Made by a program: the position numbers and the translations under genes. A stretch of 64,000 nucleotides of DNA from Parelaphostrongylus tenuis (Eukaryota; Nematoda; Chromadorea; Rhabditida; Metastrongylidae). The stretch is taken from positions 89,237 to 153,236 of the forward strand of contig JAHQIW010004345.1 of NCBI GenBank assembly GCA_019055375.1, in the 5' to 3' direction. Below, piece by piece: positions 45,230-57,446 of this stretch (the first letter of the stretch is position 1; every line of letters begins with the position of its first letter). The notes beneath the pieces are model-generated. The model worked only from the letters and a program-made list of their open reading frames with translations. It was not told the origin of the DNA and did not search any database.

Positions 45230-46080
45230 ACTCTATGTGACCTTAAGCGAGTTTTTGCTCAGTGAAGGAAAATTTCGAAATAGTTTATATCTCGCTCGCC
45301 GTCGTCGAAACCCAGCATGCCTTTGTTCACGAAGGGAATTTGAAATTTGTTGCCCATGATGTCCAAGAATGGAAGAATTTTGCTTTGTTTAGTCAGCTGA
45401 TATGGTAAATATTGCCAGCCTGCACGGAGATTACCCTACTTCATCGTTTATGCGGCGAATTAGTGCACATCGAGCTGCGAGATAGCGGTATTAGTCTCAA
45501 GAACAGAAACAAATTTCATGTTCGTGTTGAAAACTCCTCTATAGAATGAACCTAAGACAAGGCGAATTCAGGGGGGTCGAAGGGACTATTTTGGATTCGA
45601 AAACGATCAAGGAGAGGGTGCGCTGTAACGTAGAAAGAGTGGTGTCAAAACAGGATCCCAGCTGACGCGAAAATTTTGCACATCACTCTACTTCACTGGG
45701 CATATTATTGCATCATACCAACGCTAAAAGCGGTCAAATAAAATATTTTTGTCTAATCAGGGGGAGTAATACCCGAATTTCATCTGTTCTCACTCGAACT
45801 CAAATAACTCGATTTTTATAGAAGCTACAAGTGGTGGAAGCGATATTTACTAGCTGCGTAATGCCAATGGCTTTATGGTATACTGACTGCAAAACTGCAA
45901 CAAGGTTTGTTCACTAGATAGCAAACGCCAGCGACTTAATAGTATGCTGACTATAAATCAGCGCATGTGTTACGCAGTGATTGCAAAAGCTTTTCAGTGA
46001 CACTGCATCGGCAGTGGGTTTCACCCTCAAACTCACCAAGCGCCTCATCTTTCTAGGGTTGACAAAATGATGTCGTGTTT
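45230..46080. other. No gene; decayed tRNA-like repeat at 45640-45745
   Basis: At 45635-45695 are AGAGTGGTGTC...CATCACTCTAC ends with a shortened core, then the reverse hairpin AACGCTAAAAGCGGTC. Nothing else is recognisable. Confidence 0.4.
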
Positions 46081-46117
46081 TGGCCCTCCAAAGAGGTCTA
46101 TTATGGCACTTATAGAA

Positions 46118-46158
46118 TGCTAGAGACGTGTTTAGCCTTAGAGGCTCATCAGTAGCAC
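46118..46158 (-). ncRNA. Hammerhead ribozyme motif, decayed
   Basis: Minus strand: TGCTA / TAGCA stem I, intact CTGATGA (46152-46146), stem II GCC-TCTAA-GGC. GAAA has become TAAA and the stem III closing pair is lost. It faces the plus-strand copy at 46401. Confidence 0.55.
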
Positions 46159-46400
46159 AGAGCCTTTCGGATGAGTAAATCCCTTGCAGGAGAATGTACA
46201 TGTAGTTATGAGGGATCGAGGTCGAGCAATTTAAATCACCTCATGTGAAGTGACTATATCAGCCATCAGTGTTTGACTGTGCTCATTGCAATGTCGGTAA
46301 AAATGTCACTCGACATGCGGCGATTTAAATAATTCGGCGCCGATTCCTTTTAATTACGGGTATATTACCCTGCAAGCGATTCTCAACTGAAAGTCTATAG

Positions 46401-46439
46401 GCTACGGATGAGCCTGTAAGGGCGAAACAAGTGTCTAGC
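46401..46439 (+). ncRNA. Hammerhead ribozyme motif, one core change
   Basis: GCTA / TAGC stem I, stem II GCC-TGTAAG-GGC, GAAA, stem III C-AAGT-G and a UC cleavage site are all present. The first box reads CGGATGA instead of CTGATGA, which should abolish cleavage. CCTGCAAG upstream and GTGCCATAA downstream mirror the 46118 copy. Confidence 0.65.
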
Positions 46440-46499
46440 ACTTTACAAGTGCCATAACACACTTTATTAAACGCTTAAAATATGTTGCCAGAATACCGG

Positions 46500-46985
46500 A
46501 TTATTACTGTTTTGAACGAAGTCTATACAAACAGTCGAAAGTAAATGCATAAAGTCGTACTAGTCGGGAAGGAAAACAACACCGACTTAATAATTCGTAA
46601 GCTGACTTTCTTTGGTTTGCCATTACTAATCTGTAAAATATCCTTGTTGCACAAAACTAATGAAGGTGAATTCATTCCGCTAGTGTTTCGTTGTGTTTCG
46701 TCTTTTTCAAAGCAGATGTTTCGAATCGACTGTTCACAATGTTATATGTTGTTGTTGATGACGTATTAGTTGCTGCTTGATTTTTGTTTGTTTTAGACTA
46801 TGTAAAAGATGTTAGATGAAAGGAAGTTCGAACAATTCCCTTATTTAAGTTCAAACCTGGTCGTAAAGCAGCTAAGGCAGCTCACAACATCACCGACGTA
46901 TTTGGTCCAAAAAACTGCCAACGTTCGTAAACTGCTATGGTGTTTCAAAAAGTTTCTTAATGGAGACGGGAGTCTTAGAGATAAT
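46500..46985. other. No gene recognised
   Basis: Short plus-strand frames (46545-46769, 46809-46991) show no motif or paralogue. Confidence 0.3.
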
Positions 46986-46989
46986 CATT

Positions 46990-47223
46990 GAGCATTCATT
47001 TTATATGACCGTGTATTGCGGTGTTATGATCTTACAATAAACCCATTAATGTAGAGTGGTGTGGAAAAACTTCGTTCTGCACTCCATTTTTGGAGTGCAA
47101 GTAGAAAGAGTGGAGTGCAAAACGAGCGTTTGTGGTGCAACGGTTTAGCACATGCTCCAGGAAAGAGTAAGATCTGGGTTTAAGTCTCAACTAACGCAGA
47201 CGCTTTTGCACACCACTCTACAT
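46990..47223 (+). mobile_element. tRNA-like repeat with hairpin and TIRs
   Basis: The hairpin GACCGTGTATTGCGGTG is followed by TGTAGAGTGGTGTG (47050). The core carries GGTGCAACGGTTTAGCACATGC and GGGTTTAAGTCTC. The right end is CACACCACTCTACAT (47223). A GGAGTGCA/TGCACTCC palindrome at 47075-47115 is extra to this copy. Confidence 0.6.
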
Positions 47224-47529
47224 TGATCAGTCTTGAAGATGTTGCGTGAAACGTAGTGGCCGCTCATGGGATACCGAAGAAGAAATTTAAGAGCAATCAT
47301 CAGAGCTGATCCTCTTAAGACTACAATGAGATGCTGCTGAAAGACTTAACGCCGACTATTCTTGTCGCTCAACATTTGAAACAAATCGCAAAAGTAACTG
47401 CTGTTTCAGATCAGTCCGCAACCGTTATTACTTGCTTGCTGTTGACTGCCGAAAAGTGCTGCGGTGGGATTGGGCCTCACGGGAGCAGCAATGAAAATCA
47501 CAACCTTTTCGTCGCAGCTCCCCAAATAT

Positions 47530-47880
47530 CATGAAAGCTATGTAAATGAGGAACGGCTTGGTTTTGTATTCCCCATTGACGCACAACGGATTGAATATCG
47601 AATATCGCACTAATTACGCCTATCTTGGTCGCTAAGTCAACGCGATAAACGACTTGGCTTCGAAAATGAACAGAGGAAAGCGAACGACCTGAGCAACTTT
47701 TGAAACCATCCAGGTAGTGATTAAGACAATAAAAAACTCCACCATGCTTGCCCACCTTTTCTACTCAAGGAATCCATATACGTTAGAAATCTCGTCGCTA
47801 CGCAGCAGGATCGAGGATCACTCAAAGTTATCGAACGCGCAGTCGAAAGACCAACGAGTTTACTGTATCTTACAAGTGTA
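47530..47880 (+). mobile_element. RTE-type LINE fragment
   Basis: Broken frames give VNEERLGFVFPIDAQRIEY and later GSLKVIERAVERPTSLLYLT, the post-RT region of RTE proteins, as also seen on the minus strand at 5236-5028. It is on the opposite strand to other RTE pieces, like the flipped exon at 48024, so both may lie in one inverted segment. Confidence 0.6.
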
Positions 47881-48023
47881 GGATAAAATTTAGACCAATC
47901 GCCCGGCTATGTGAAAACGCTATATTTTCAAATACAGATATCGGTAAATGAGAGTACTCATGAAAGAAGTAAAAAGAGTATAGACACGCACTTTGTGGAG
48001 TAGGGATGAAATTCGAATTTTAG

Positions 48024-48161
48024 GAAAGTCACATGTGACGTCAGGGCTGCGATGAGCGGCTTCATCATTCATGTTTTCAGGAGTTCGATTGAATGGTTCA
48101 AAACATTTTGATTATTGCTTTTTTAACTTCATTCATCTGTTTCCTAAAAAACTCAGAATGA
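48024..48161 (+). pseudogene. Gene E remnant: receptor exon 5, flipped
   Basis: After AATTTTAG the plus strand reads EKVTCDVRAAMSGFIIHV, as in exon 5 of A and C (EKVICIVTATMSG / EKVVCDVTAPMTG). It then shifts frame to MVQNILIIAF and FICFLK. The donor is ATGAG instead of GTGAG. Two frameshifts and the lost donor mark it as dead. Orientation is opposite to every other receptor exon in the window. Confidence 0.75.
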
Positions 48162-48370
48162 ATGAGTTCTCACACTTTCACTCAGTTGGACTGATCCATA
48201 TGTTTTTTTTTTTCACTATGCAGGTTATGCTGCTCCTCGAATTCGACTAAACTCCGCGCTTACTTGTTCATGTCATCTTCGGTATTTTTTCTTAATAAAC
48301 TACATCCAAGGTTGACGAAAATAACATCTGTTGGTTACAATAGTAATACAGCACAGTAACTATGTAATAG

Positions 48371-48645
48371 TTGAGGCTTTGAAGGTTTCGCCTTCTTCAG
48401 AGCATGGAAGAGACAAAGTGATGCGCAATCTTCTCAGTCAAACACTTTCACAACCAAAGCAGATCAAACCTACTGCATAATCATCAATCATAAAACAACA
48501 AATGGTGAGCGTAAAAAAAGTACATCATCAAATCATTTAGCACTTTTGTAGTAAGTTTTATTTACTCTGCTTGCGAAAGCATTTGAAACGTAGATTGCGT
48601 ATCAATCTGAAGCTTCAAAGGCGAGACCGCAGAAGCTTCAGCCAT
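48371..48645. mobile_element. Inverted pair of PLE 3' tails, third copy
   Basis: A minus-strand tail at 48371-48406 (AGGTTTCGCCTTCTTCAGAGC on the plus strand) and a plus-strand relic near 48606 (CAATCTGAAGCTTCAAAGGCGAGACCG) bracket about 200 bp. It has the same layout as 3866-4140 and likewise follows exon 5 of a receptor copy. Confidence 0.5.
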
Positions 48646-48962
48646 TACATTCTTGCCTTGCTCTATTACTATTATTTGCAACAAACACTATGAATATCAA
48701 CCTCATATCTGCTTGCTAAGAAAAAGCTTGAATTATTCAATCAATGTCGAAGTTAATAGGCAGTCGGTTTTGAGGATTTCTAATTCAAGAAAGGTTGTAG
48801 AGCATTGGTCGAGCATGTCTTTTACAATCTCGAAGATCTCGCGCAAAGCATTAATATCCACTCAGTCACCGATCTTCCGCTCCTTCCCTCTAAGCTACCA
48901 CAGAATGTGGACAGTCTTGTAAGTTCATGGAGACTTAGTTGCAATGAACACTCTTTTTACTT

Positions 48963-49262
48963 ATAGATGAAGGATAAAGCTCTTGGCTTTGATCAATCCC
49001 TAAGAGATGTGATATGCATTTGTCTTTGATTTTTAATTTCGCTTAAGGTGATTGAATACATATCTGGCCTATACAATGACTCGTGGTGGCATCCCGGTGT
49101 ATCAAGTAAGTACTGCTTATCCCCTTGAACAAGTCTGCGACTAGTTCGATATCATTTACCGACACCAAAGGGGTGGATGGCTTGGTGAGCCATGAGTGCT
49201 AGTTCAAACCATCAACTTTATGTGCGACGTAGAGCACTTCTAACCACTGCGCCACATGTAAG
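48963..49262 (-). mobile_element. tRNA-derived SINE, older copy
   Basis: Full length but diverged. The reverse order is GGATAAAGCTCTTGG, GATTGAATACATATCTGGCC, TGACTCGTGGTGGC, GGGGTGGATGGCTTGGTGAGCC and CCACTGCGCCACATG. The B-box has decayed (AGTTCAAACCATC). No clear target-site duplication is visible. Confidence 0.8.
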
Positions 49263-52200
49263 TCCACTTCTATAGCTGACACGTAATGTATTAACCATTT
49301 AGTAGTGAATTTGTTTTTGAGTATGCCAACAAGGATCGCCTTTTGCACATTGATTTCTTGTTGACCAGAAGGTAAAGGCGATTCGGAATTAGCTTAATAA
49401 GCTAAACTCTAAATTTAAGCTCTGAAAAAATTTCAGAACCTTCTCGCGGTTAGCCCTAACAATGAAATAATTCCATTTGTCTTGTAACACAAAAAAAAAA
49501 CTCTTTGCGGTTGTATGACCGTGAAGACGCTGCTCGAATGATCTAAGCTGCACGCGCTATCTAGATCTCAAGTGGTCATCGTCACACTTAGTTCTTAGAG
49601 CACACCTAGTTGATTTAAGTGTCGTCCATCGAGACAAATAAATGATAAAACGACGTCATCATACTACTCAAGTAGGGAAGATGAAGCAATTTAAATGTTC
49701 TCGATTATATAGAAAAGCCTCTCTCACAAACATCCGCCTGCAGAGCAGAGTTGGTTTTCTCGCCAGCACAACGTGGCAGTGATTACTGATCTGTTTCAAC
49801 AATTCAACAATTGACCTCTTGGCTTCCGCGTTGGCGTTTAGCGAAGTATGCGCCGCGGTCGCCGACCGGGTGAGACGCGTTCCAATTGGCATGTTTTGTG
49901 GCAGTTTTCTAATAAAAATAGAATTTTTATTGTCATTAAGAAAAGTTTTATCGCCAGTAGATGGTAGAATATGATAAAGGAGAACTCAATTAGGCTATCA
50001 GTGGCACCAACAGTGGTATAGCTTTTTTCAAAGGATCGCATTTCTCAGTAGAAAAGAAAACTCTTACAAGGATATCACATTTTGAACAACAATTGGACAT
50101 TATTATCCTATCTTATTTATATCTGATTGTATAAATAAACAGTTCAACTACATCTATCTTCTATTTATAATGTCGGACAAAACTCATCGTTATGGAAATT
50201 GAATAAATCGTCAAATAAGCAATTATATTATTATATTGTGCTTCTGAAATTAAGTATTACAATGCAAATCTTATAGTTGTATTTCCTCATTTCGTACAAC
50301 ACCAAAAAGTGGTCGCAGAGATTGAAAAATAAGGCAATGCTTAGTTCAACATGAATGATGCTTAACAGTGCATGCGATACTACTTCATCGACAAATCTCA
50401 ATGATTCCTTCATCATTTGTTGAATTTAGGATTTGAGATATACTTTATTATACTGTTTGATACTATCTTTTTATTGTTCATTTATTTTGTACTATTACTA
50501 CATTTTATCGTGATGATTTTGACACTTAACACGCCCATCTATTTTACGCCCCTACGTATTTCTTTTTAGTAGAACACTCTCAAGACGATTTCCCGCATCT
50601 CGTCCAGCTCCCGCCTTTCCAGATAACTTTCAGATGACTCTGGAGGACCGACAGTGCATTAGAGACCTCGTGAATCGCCCAAATGTTCCCAGTGGCTATC
50701 AACCCCTGTTACACCAAGAAGTTTCATTCAAGAAAGGTTGAATCTTTCAGACTGTTGTGAAACTGATAGTCGTTTGAATTGTGAAAAGTATATTTAATGA
50801 GATATCTTGAATAAAAGGTCTCAGACATCAGCAAAATGTAAAATTAGAGTGTACACTTTCCGCAAATATATATTTATCGTACTGCCTACCATTCGATTAC
50901 TCAGCATCCATTACCTTCGAAAGTCCACCTTCGAAAGTAGCCGCTATAGAAAATGTGGTGACCTAGAATCCAACTCTACCCTGTAATGGCAGCAGAATGT
51001 GCTTGAAACGACATAACTATCAGGTGCAAAAAATTGGTCGATCTCCACGAACTGTACATGCCCGATGTTTGGATGTTGTGATAAGGCGCTCTTACTGATA
51101 CAATATGGGCGACGAGAATGCACAAAAAGTGTCTGAAGCATGCTCAATTTTTCGGGATATACTTTTCATGTCAAAATAGAAGTTGTTATGTGGGCACCTC
51201 TGATCTTATCAGGTTCAGCAAAAGGCGTGATCGTCAAAACATCAGGTTTTCTGTTTAACCGTATGTATTGTAACAACATCACATTTAGCATGCAAGGAAA
51301 AATTTGTAATACAATATATGTTTCGGGGAAAGTTTAACCGCTAGAATTCTAGATGGCATAAATGGCATAGAGTAAACAGGCCAATTCCGACAAAGCTGCA
51401 TCTACCCGTACAAATTCGGTCGTGCCGGGTTACAGTGGTGTGCACTCAGCCAGCACAAAATGTTAAATAGCACAACCACTCTGAGACGCTAACTATTTCA
51501 CAATTGATTGCATGATCTTTAAATTTTATCAACTGCTTCCAAGGACCTTGTTTTAGAACTTCAATATATTCTGAAAGACCTTTTATAAGTTTTTTCGAGG
51601 TTTGGCATATGTCAGTGGCTTGCGTACGCTTTGGCAATTTCGTCTGCTTCGTCACAGCCACCGAATATATTGAAATTCTAGAACAAGCTTTTCGAAAAAC
51701 AGTTCATAGAATGATTCACATGCTCAATATAAAACCGCAAGCCATAAACTGTAAAGCGATCAGACAAAATTTCATGTGTATGGTCTTAACAATCTGTGCC
51801 GCTCCGTGTGACTCTGCCGAAGTACGCGAAGGCGGCGAAACTTGGGTAAGCCACTTACACAGAGCAAACCTCGAAAACGTTTAGCAACGGTCTATTGAAT
51901 TTCTTGACTTCTATGCGAAAACTAAAAGTGGATAGTTCGCACCCAGGAGTTGTGCATGCGGAAGTTTAATTCGTGTTTAGCCCATATGAAAGCGTATGCT
52001 ACCACTACACTACCGAGACCAGAGTAATGCTGCTACAACAGCGGTAAAATAACAACATGTAGATTAATTTTTTGTATTTGTGAGTTCAACCCATATCTTT
52101 TCCATCACAGATAATGTCCGAAGTGTGTTTCACGAGAACTACTCACCAAATCTGATAATTCATAACATTTTTCCGGTTGAGTTTCTGATGCGATGGGAGA

Positions 52201-52977
52201 GCGTTGCCGTTAAATTGAATACTCGCACAGAGACTGTTACTGGTCAATTATGTGCCGAGGACGACTTCATGATGTACTTGCGCTTTGATAGTTGACGTTT
52301 ATGGAAGCTTTTCCCTATGACGGAGTGTCAAATCGAGAAAGATACACTAGATGACACGGTGTGTAGAGATGTGACTACATCCACACAGTTCATCTTCATA
52401 CCAAATATTCTTGCGATGGACTATTATTGATACTCCAGACGCTCTGCTGAATTTCCATTTGCGTGACAATCAAAACCTTGTAATTCAAACAGCGCATACA
52501 TTCTAGGTATGCTACGTAACATCACAGTCTTCATGTACAAATTGTATTCTTTAAGAGAAAAATGCAGATCTTTGCTCGAGATTATATTTCTCTCAAATTA
52601 AGCACTTTTGGTGAGTAGTATTGCAACAGTTTCAAGAGGATAATCCATAGAAAATCTCGTTTCACTCGCTGAAATGTCTACCAAACAATCTTGTTCTTTC
52701 GTCCGCCTTGAATTCACTACATAGCCTGAAGTGTGACGGATTCTGTATATGTGTTATTTTTGAATCCATTTAGGTAAAAATTCAAAATAAGTGGAGAGAT
52801 AACTATTTATTTTTCATTTCTTTGAATAAAAATCATTATATATTTGAATGGTCCATGAGATCATTGAAGGTGGTCAGATAGGTTGCTGCTACAGTTTTCT
52901 GAGTGTTCTCATCAGTTTTATTTCTAGCAGCTGCGAAATTATTTATCCGGGGACTGTGAATGGCATGTAAAACTCTT

Positions 52978-53052
52978 GACCTCACGTGGCTTTGAACCCA
53001 CACTTCACCAATACCGGGGGCGCTTGCTACGCTACACCACTAAAGCCATCAT
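52978..53052 (-). repeat. tRNA-like sequence, b2 copy
   Basis: Paralogue of 13748-13822 with several changes. The T-arm now has TGGGTTCAAAGCCA and the D-arm lost a base (GTGTAGCGTAGC). It is less tRNA-like than the b1 copy, as expected for an unselected repeat. Confidence 0.45.
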
Positions 53053-53279
53053 AACACTACGACAACATCGATAAAGTAAAGAAAACTCATCTGGATTACT
53101 TTGCTGCATCATCGAATTGTATCCCTAACTTCCTCATTTTACAGATATTATTTCAAGTGTGCTCCATGAGAAATCACTAACCCTATTTCAAAACAGAGCA
53201 GTAGCTAGTTCACGTGACGTGGTCGTATTTATTTGATTCACCCAATTTAGTCTCAGCCGACACTAAGTATGATCGCCTC

Positions 53280-53474
53280 TCACAAGTTATTTCTTGCCGC
53301 CAACACCATTGGAAGCAGGCGTCGAGTGCGTGGGTCACTTAGATGGGCTAAATACTGGTTGAATAAATGTTTTCTAGGAACGGAAGATGTTTCAACGTCA
53401 CTACCGCTTTCGACTTTATTCACAAGCAGTCTACAGATCTTGTGAATCTGTATGATGTTCTGTAGACGCGGCAA
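53280..53474 (-). other. Protein-like segment, b2 copy
   Basis: Paralogue of 14050-14244 with the same 64-codon frame and mostly conservative changes (for example KICRLLVNKVESGSDVETSS). See that entry for limits. Confidence 0.35.
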
Positions 53475-54480
53475 TCGCTGTAATTATTGTATTTGCAAAG
53501 CTCAAGAAGCTCTCAGTTCAAATTTAGTCCATACTACAAAGCAAATCTGACCCAAGGTTGCTTATCTGAAAAAGGCTTGTGTAATGTCTATCATCCTTCA
53601 ATCACATTACATTGATATATGACAGATCGTGAAGTATTATGTCGTTCCAAAGCTTTATGATGGCTAATAAGTCTTTTATAGTTGTCAAGATCATTTTGGC
53701 AGGTGGCATAACAACACGGACTTTATAAACAAAGAAAGTAGCTGAAACAATAACGAGAATATTGCAGTCATTTTCTGTGACAATCGCTTTTCTCCTGAGC
53801 AGTTGACCCTTCTTAATTGAATTATCTAAACAAACATGGACATATACATGTAACATACATATCTATTGATGCGCTTACAGTACTCAGCACCAGTGAGCCA
53901 ACTTATCACCAAATAATTCTCAAATAGGTGGCCACGTTTACTCAGTCTTTCAAGGTCCATATCTCTAAGATTATCATGACTCCACAATTGTAATTATGGA
54001 TGTCGATCAGCCATCGGATACATGTTGACTGCTGCGGTGTTTTTCATTGCAAAAAATCTCTTCTTATAATGTGAAGATGCTCGTCGAATTGTAAGCGATA
54101 CTCCTTGCTAAAAAGCAGAAACAGTGTTATATGAGAGACCAGTAACATACTTAAGAAAACGTGTATGTAAATAATGATCACTAATATTACCAATATTACT
54201 AAATCTCAAGACCGGCTATCTATTAGCCTCAGCATTTTCAAAAATTCCTTGCTATCATTTCTGAGTCAACACTGAAAATGCTGGAGGTTTATTACGAGTC
54301 TCTACACTGGGGTCTCCACTTTAACAACTGGGTGGAGCCCTATAAAAAACCGGTGAGTATGTTGAAGCTCAATCACTGTGCTTGATGATAGTAAAATATG
54401 AGTTTATTGATTTTTCCAACGAAGTAATGGGCGTGTATGGCTGATTAGGTTCTGCGTAATCTGGGTAATATGGCATTTTT

Positions 54481-54606
54481 TTTATAATATATAGTATTAG
54501 ATGTATATTATATTATATGTTTATGTATTATACATAATATGATATATATAACAATATAATATATATATATAGTATGATATTAATATTATAATTATTTTAT
54601 CTATAT

Positions 54607-54639
<33 letters not shown>

Positions 54640-55069
54640 ACTACATGTTATAATATCATGATATTATATTATATTATTATAATATATTATATAATATTTA
54701 TATTTTATTATATATTTATATATTACATATATCATTTTATTATATGTTATTATATTATTATATTATGTTACATGTTATTATGTTATATTATGTGTTATTA
54801 TTACTATTATTATTTCATGTTATTGTATTATGTTATATTATGTTATATGTCATTATGTTATGTTATTATTATTATATTATGTTATGTTATTATGTTGTAT
54901 TATTATGTTATATTATTATTGTAATAGTTATATTATTATATATTATTAGATTTATTTATTTTTATATTATATATTATTCTGTATTTATTTTATATTATTT
55001 ATATTATAATTAGATTATATATTGTTTATTTTATTATATTACATATTATATTATTTTATAATTTATTAT
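54481..55069. repeat. AT-rich microsatellite, left part
   Basis: About 590 bp of almost pure A and T with TATTA, ATTATT and TATATTA units. It is absent in b1, where TTTTTTTTAATACTCTGG (15231) is continuous. The Tyr/Ile-rich ORFs across it (54658-55013) are artefacts of low complexity. Confidence 0.9.
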
Positions 55070-55373
55070 GGGCGCATGAGGCGCACTGGTTAGAGGTGCC
55101 CTGCGTCGCAATCGAGGTCACTGGTTCGATCTCGCGCTCATGGCTTACCAAGCCATCCATCCCTTCGGGGTCGGTAAATTGGTAACAGACAGGACTCAGA
55201 CTTGTCTGGGAGGATAAACAGCACTGACTCGGTTCAGCTGGAGGCCACCGCGAGTCATTGTAAAGGCCAGATATGCATTCAATGACCTCAAACGAAGTTA
55301 TAAATTGAAGTCGAATGCATGGCGCATCCCTCAGGGATTGATCAACGCCGAGAGCTTTATCCTTTTTATCCTT
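55070..55373 (+). mobile_element. tRNA-derived SINE inside the microsatellite
   Basis: Head GGGCGCATGAGGCGC, A-box GCACTGGTTAGAGGTG (55084-55099), B-box GGTTCGATCTC (55123-55133), body identical in order to the 40061 copy, and tail GAGCTTTATCCTTTTTATCC. AT repeat lies on both sides, so the target duplication cannot be read. It is close in sequence to the 40061 copy, hence young. Confidence 0.9.
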
Positions 55374-55605
55374 ATTATTTATATTATATTATTTTATATA
55401 ATAATATCATATTATATCAAATATTATTATATTACATTATTTTATTATTATTATTATATTATTATATATTATACATATTATATATAATATATATAGTATA
55501 TAATTATATGATATTGCATATGTACTATTATATTATATTATTATATATTATATATTACATATTATATACATTATATTATATGATTTTTTACTTGGGTAAT
55601 ATGAT
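55374..55605. repeat. AT-rich microsatellite, right part
   Basis: A further 230 bp of TATTA/ATATAT repeats ending at TTTTTTTAATACTTTGG, the point where homology with b1 resumes. Confidence 0.85.
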
Positions 55606-55616
55606 ATTTTTTTAAT

Positions 55617-55662
55617 ACTTTGGAGAAGGCGGAGCCGCCGAAACGTCAACTGTTGAAATAAA
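55617..55662 (+). mobile_element. PLE 3' tail
   Basis: TTTGGAGAAGGCGGAGCCGCC, then GAAACGTCAACTG and AATAAA. The stem GGCG/CGCC pairs fully. The upstream part of the same tail is at 54285-54440, separated by the microsatellite. Confidence 0.55.
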
Positions 55663-56275
55663 TTGGATTATAATATGTGATTTATTCAATCTTTTAATAG
55701 TCGTCCTCTAGTACCAGCCGATTGTCAATGTTAAATCTTTGGAGAGTAAAGAAATGAAGAGCAATTTGCAATTCATTTAGTCACTCATTGACTGATGTTG
55801 CACTTCACTCTATACACACTGGTTACGTCATCATTATTGCACTTTGCACTCCCATGCTCAAATATTTTAATTCACTATATTGCAAATCAGCCTTCAGTTC
55901 TCTTTCATGGCCGTGTATAGGCATCGCATCAAACTTTTAAATCTGTTATCCCAGCCTAGAATGAGACACTCCAAACTCCAACCAACTGTGTGATATGTTT
56001 TTATTCTCTTATCCTTGATCACTACGCTTTCTAAGCGTTTTGTATTATTCGTCAATATGTAGTTTCAAAATTTCATAAGCACTGCTTATTGGCAAACCGT
56101 ATGAGGTCATTCTTTAATTTGTCGAACGATGCCTTTATTCTGCTCCTATTTCGCCTTATCATGCTCATCGCATTCATCAAGCCATGCGTAACTAAGATTT
56201 TTCAATAATTAAGTCACAATTCATTTTATTTGACCGTCTATTGCGGTGATATGATGTTATAATAAGCCCAATAAT

Positions 56276-56378
56276 GCAGAGTGGTGTGAAACGGTTCAGT
56301 ACGCGCTCCCGAAAGGAGTGAAATCCGGGTTCGGATTCCAGCTGAAGCAAACGTTTCAACTCACCACTCTACATCATT
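56276..56378 (+). mobile_element. tRNA-like repeat with TIRs, b2 copy
   Basis: GCAGAGTGGTGTG and CACCACTCTACAT ends, A-box-like GTTCAGTACGCGCTCC and B-box-like GGGTTCGGATTCC. Paralogue of 16539-16636, preceded by the GACCG...CGGTG hairpin at 56222. Confidence 0.6.
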
Positions 56379-56917
56379 GGATATATTAAGAGAATTTTTA
56401 GTAATGAATATTGAGCAGTGGAATAAGTCGTGGCCCAATGGTTGTAACGCACTTTCGCAAGAGTTGGTCCTTACTCCCTAATTTTCTCCGCTATTTGATA
56501 ATGAACGTTTGAGCCTGGTTATTCTCGAGATTTCAAGGAGACGTGTTCGATTAGTATGCTACGACGTTGATGAAGAAGATAAAAATTGACTTGATTGCTG
56601 GATGTGAGGGATCCGCGCAGTGAAAAAAAGAATAGGAGACGGATTAAGGAAAGTACTAGAGAATACTGAGCATTATGACAGGGAATATCTTGTCATTATT
56701 AGTGTCTCTTTCTGATTTCTATATCATTTCTAATTATTATTCACCTCAAGGTTCATATGATGCATAATTATTGCTATCGTCACAGCGTCAATGGTCTACT
56801 AATATTCTTATAAATAGGTTTAATTGCCTGCGCTTGCGATGTGAAGTTACGACAAAATCAAACGGGCTCACGTGGTGAAAGGCATAGCACATTTATTGAG
56901 CTACATCTTTTGATATA

Positions 56918-56962
56918 AGGAGACTGGTGAGAACGTCAAGGCCGAAACGTATCTGTCGGGAT
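56918..56962 (+). ncRNA. Hammerhead ribozyme motif, decayed
   Basis: CTGGTGA, GAACGTCAAGGCC and GAAAC are followed by a disrupted stem III. It is followed at about 56987 by CATGACATGTTGGCT as at 17256 and 43808. Paralogue of 17181-17226. Confidence 0.45.
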
Positions 56963-57413
56963 CTGTAAGTCAGCCCATTCAACAGACTACATGACATGTT
57001 GGCTTAAATAATATCTACAAAGTATGTTAAAATTCTTGTCGCGTAAACATATCCAAGAACTATCAGCGTCAAGGGGTTCAGTGCCGAAGCGCTTCCAGAC
57101 TAAACTGCTGAGGGTTTATTGACGAAAACATCGATACATTGTGTTGCAGAAAAAGTGGCAGCACATCGGGAGGCCCAGTAGTGTAAAGGCAAGCACGCGT
57201 CCCGTAAAGTGTGGAACATGAGCTCAGCTTTCGCCCGAGGTCTAAGGTTTTGTATATCACCCAACATTAATAAATCGAAAGAGCAATCGAGCGTACAAAA
57301 TTGTGTGTTCGTTGATAATTTCACTTGGCATACAACGTGAAATGTTTGTCGTCGCCTACTCTTAGTGTAGGGGACTGAGCGCCTCAAGAGGATTGACTAA
57401 AGACGAAGAGTAC

Positions 57414-57446
57414 CGCCCAACCGATGAGACCGTCAAGGTGGAGGGT
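57414..57446 (+). ncRNA. Hammerhead ribozyme relic beside PLE fragment
   Basis: GCCCAA-CCGATGA-GACCGTCAAGGT-GGAGG keeps the 5' box apart from its second base and a stem II. GAAA has become GAGG. The preceding 57270-57410 is homologous to 43600-43740, so this is an old copy of the retrozyme-like unit. It abuts the PLE endonuclease fragment. Confidence 0.45.

Noticed and set aside
54658..55615. Long Tyr/Ile-rich ORFs
   Set aside because: They arise from the AT microsatellite and have no protein character.
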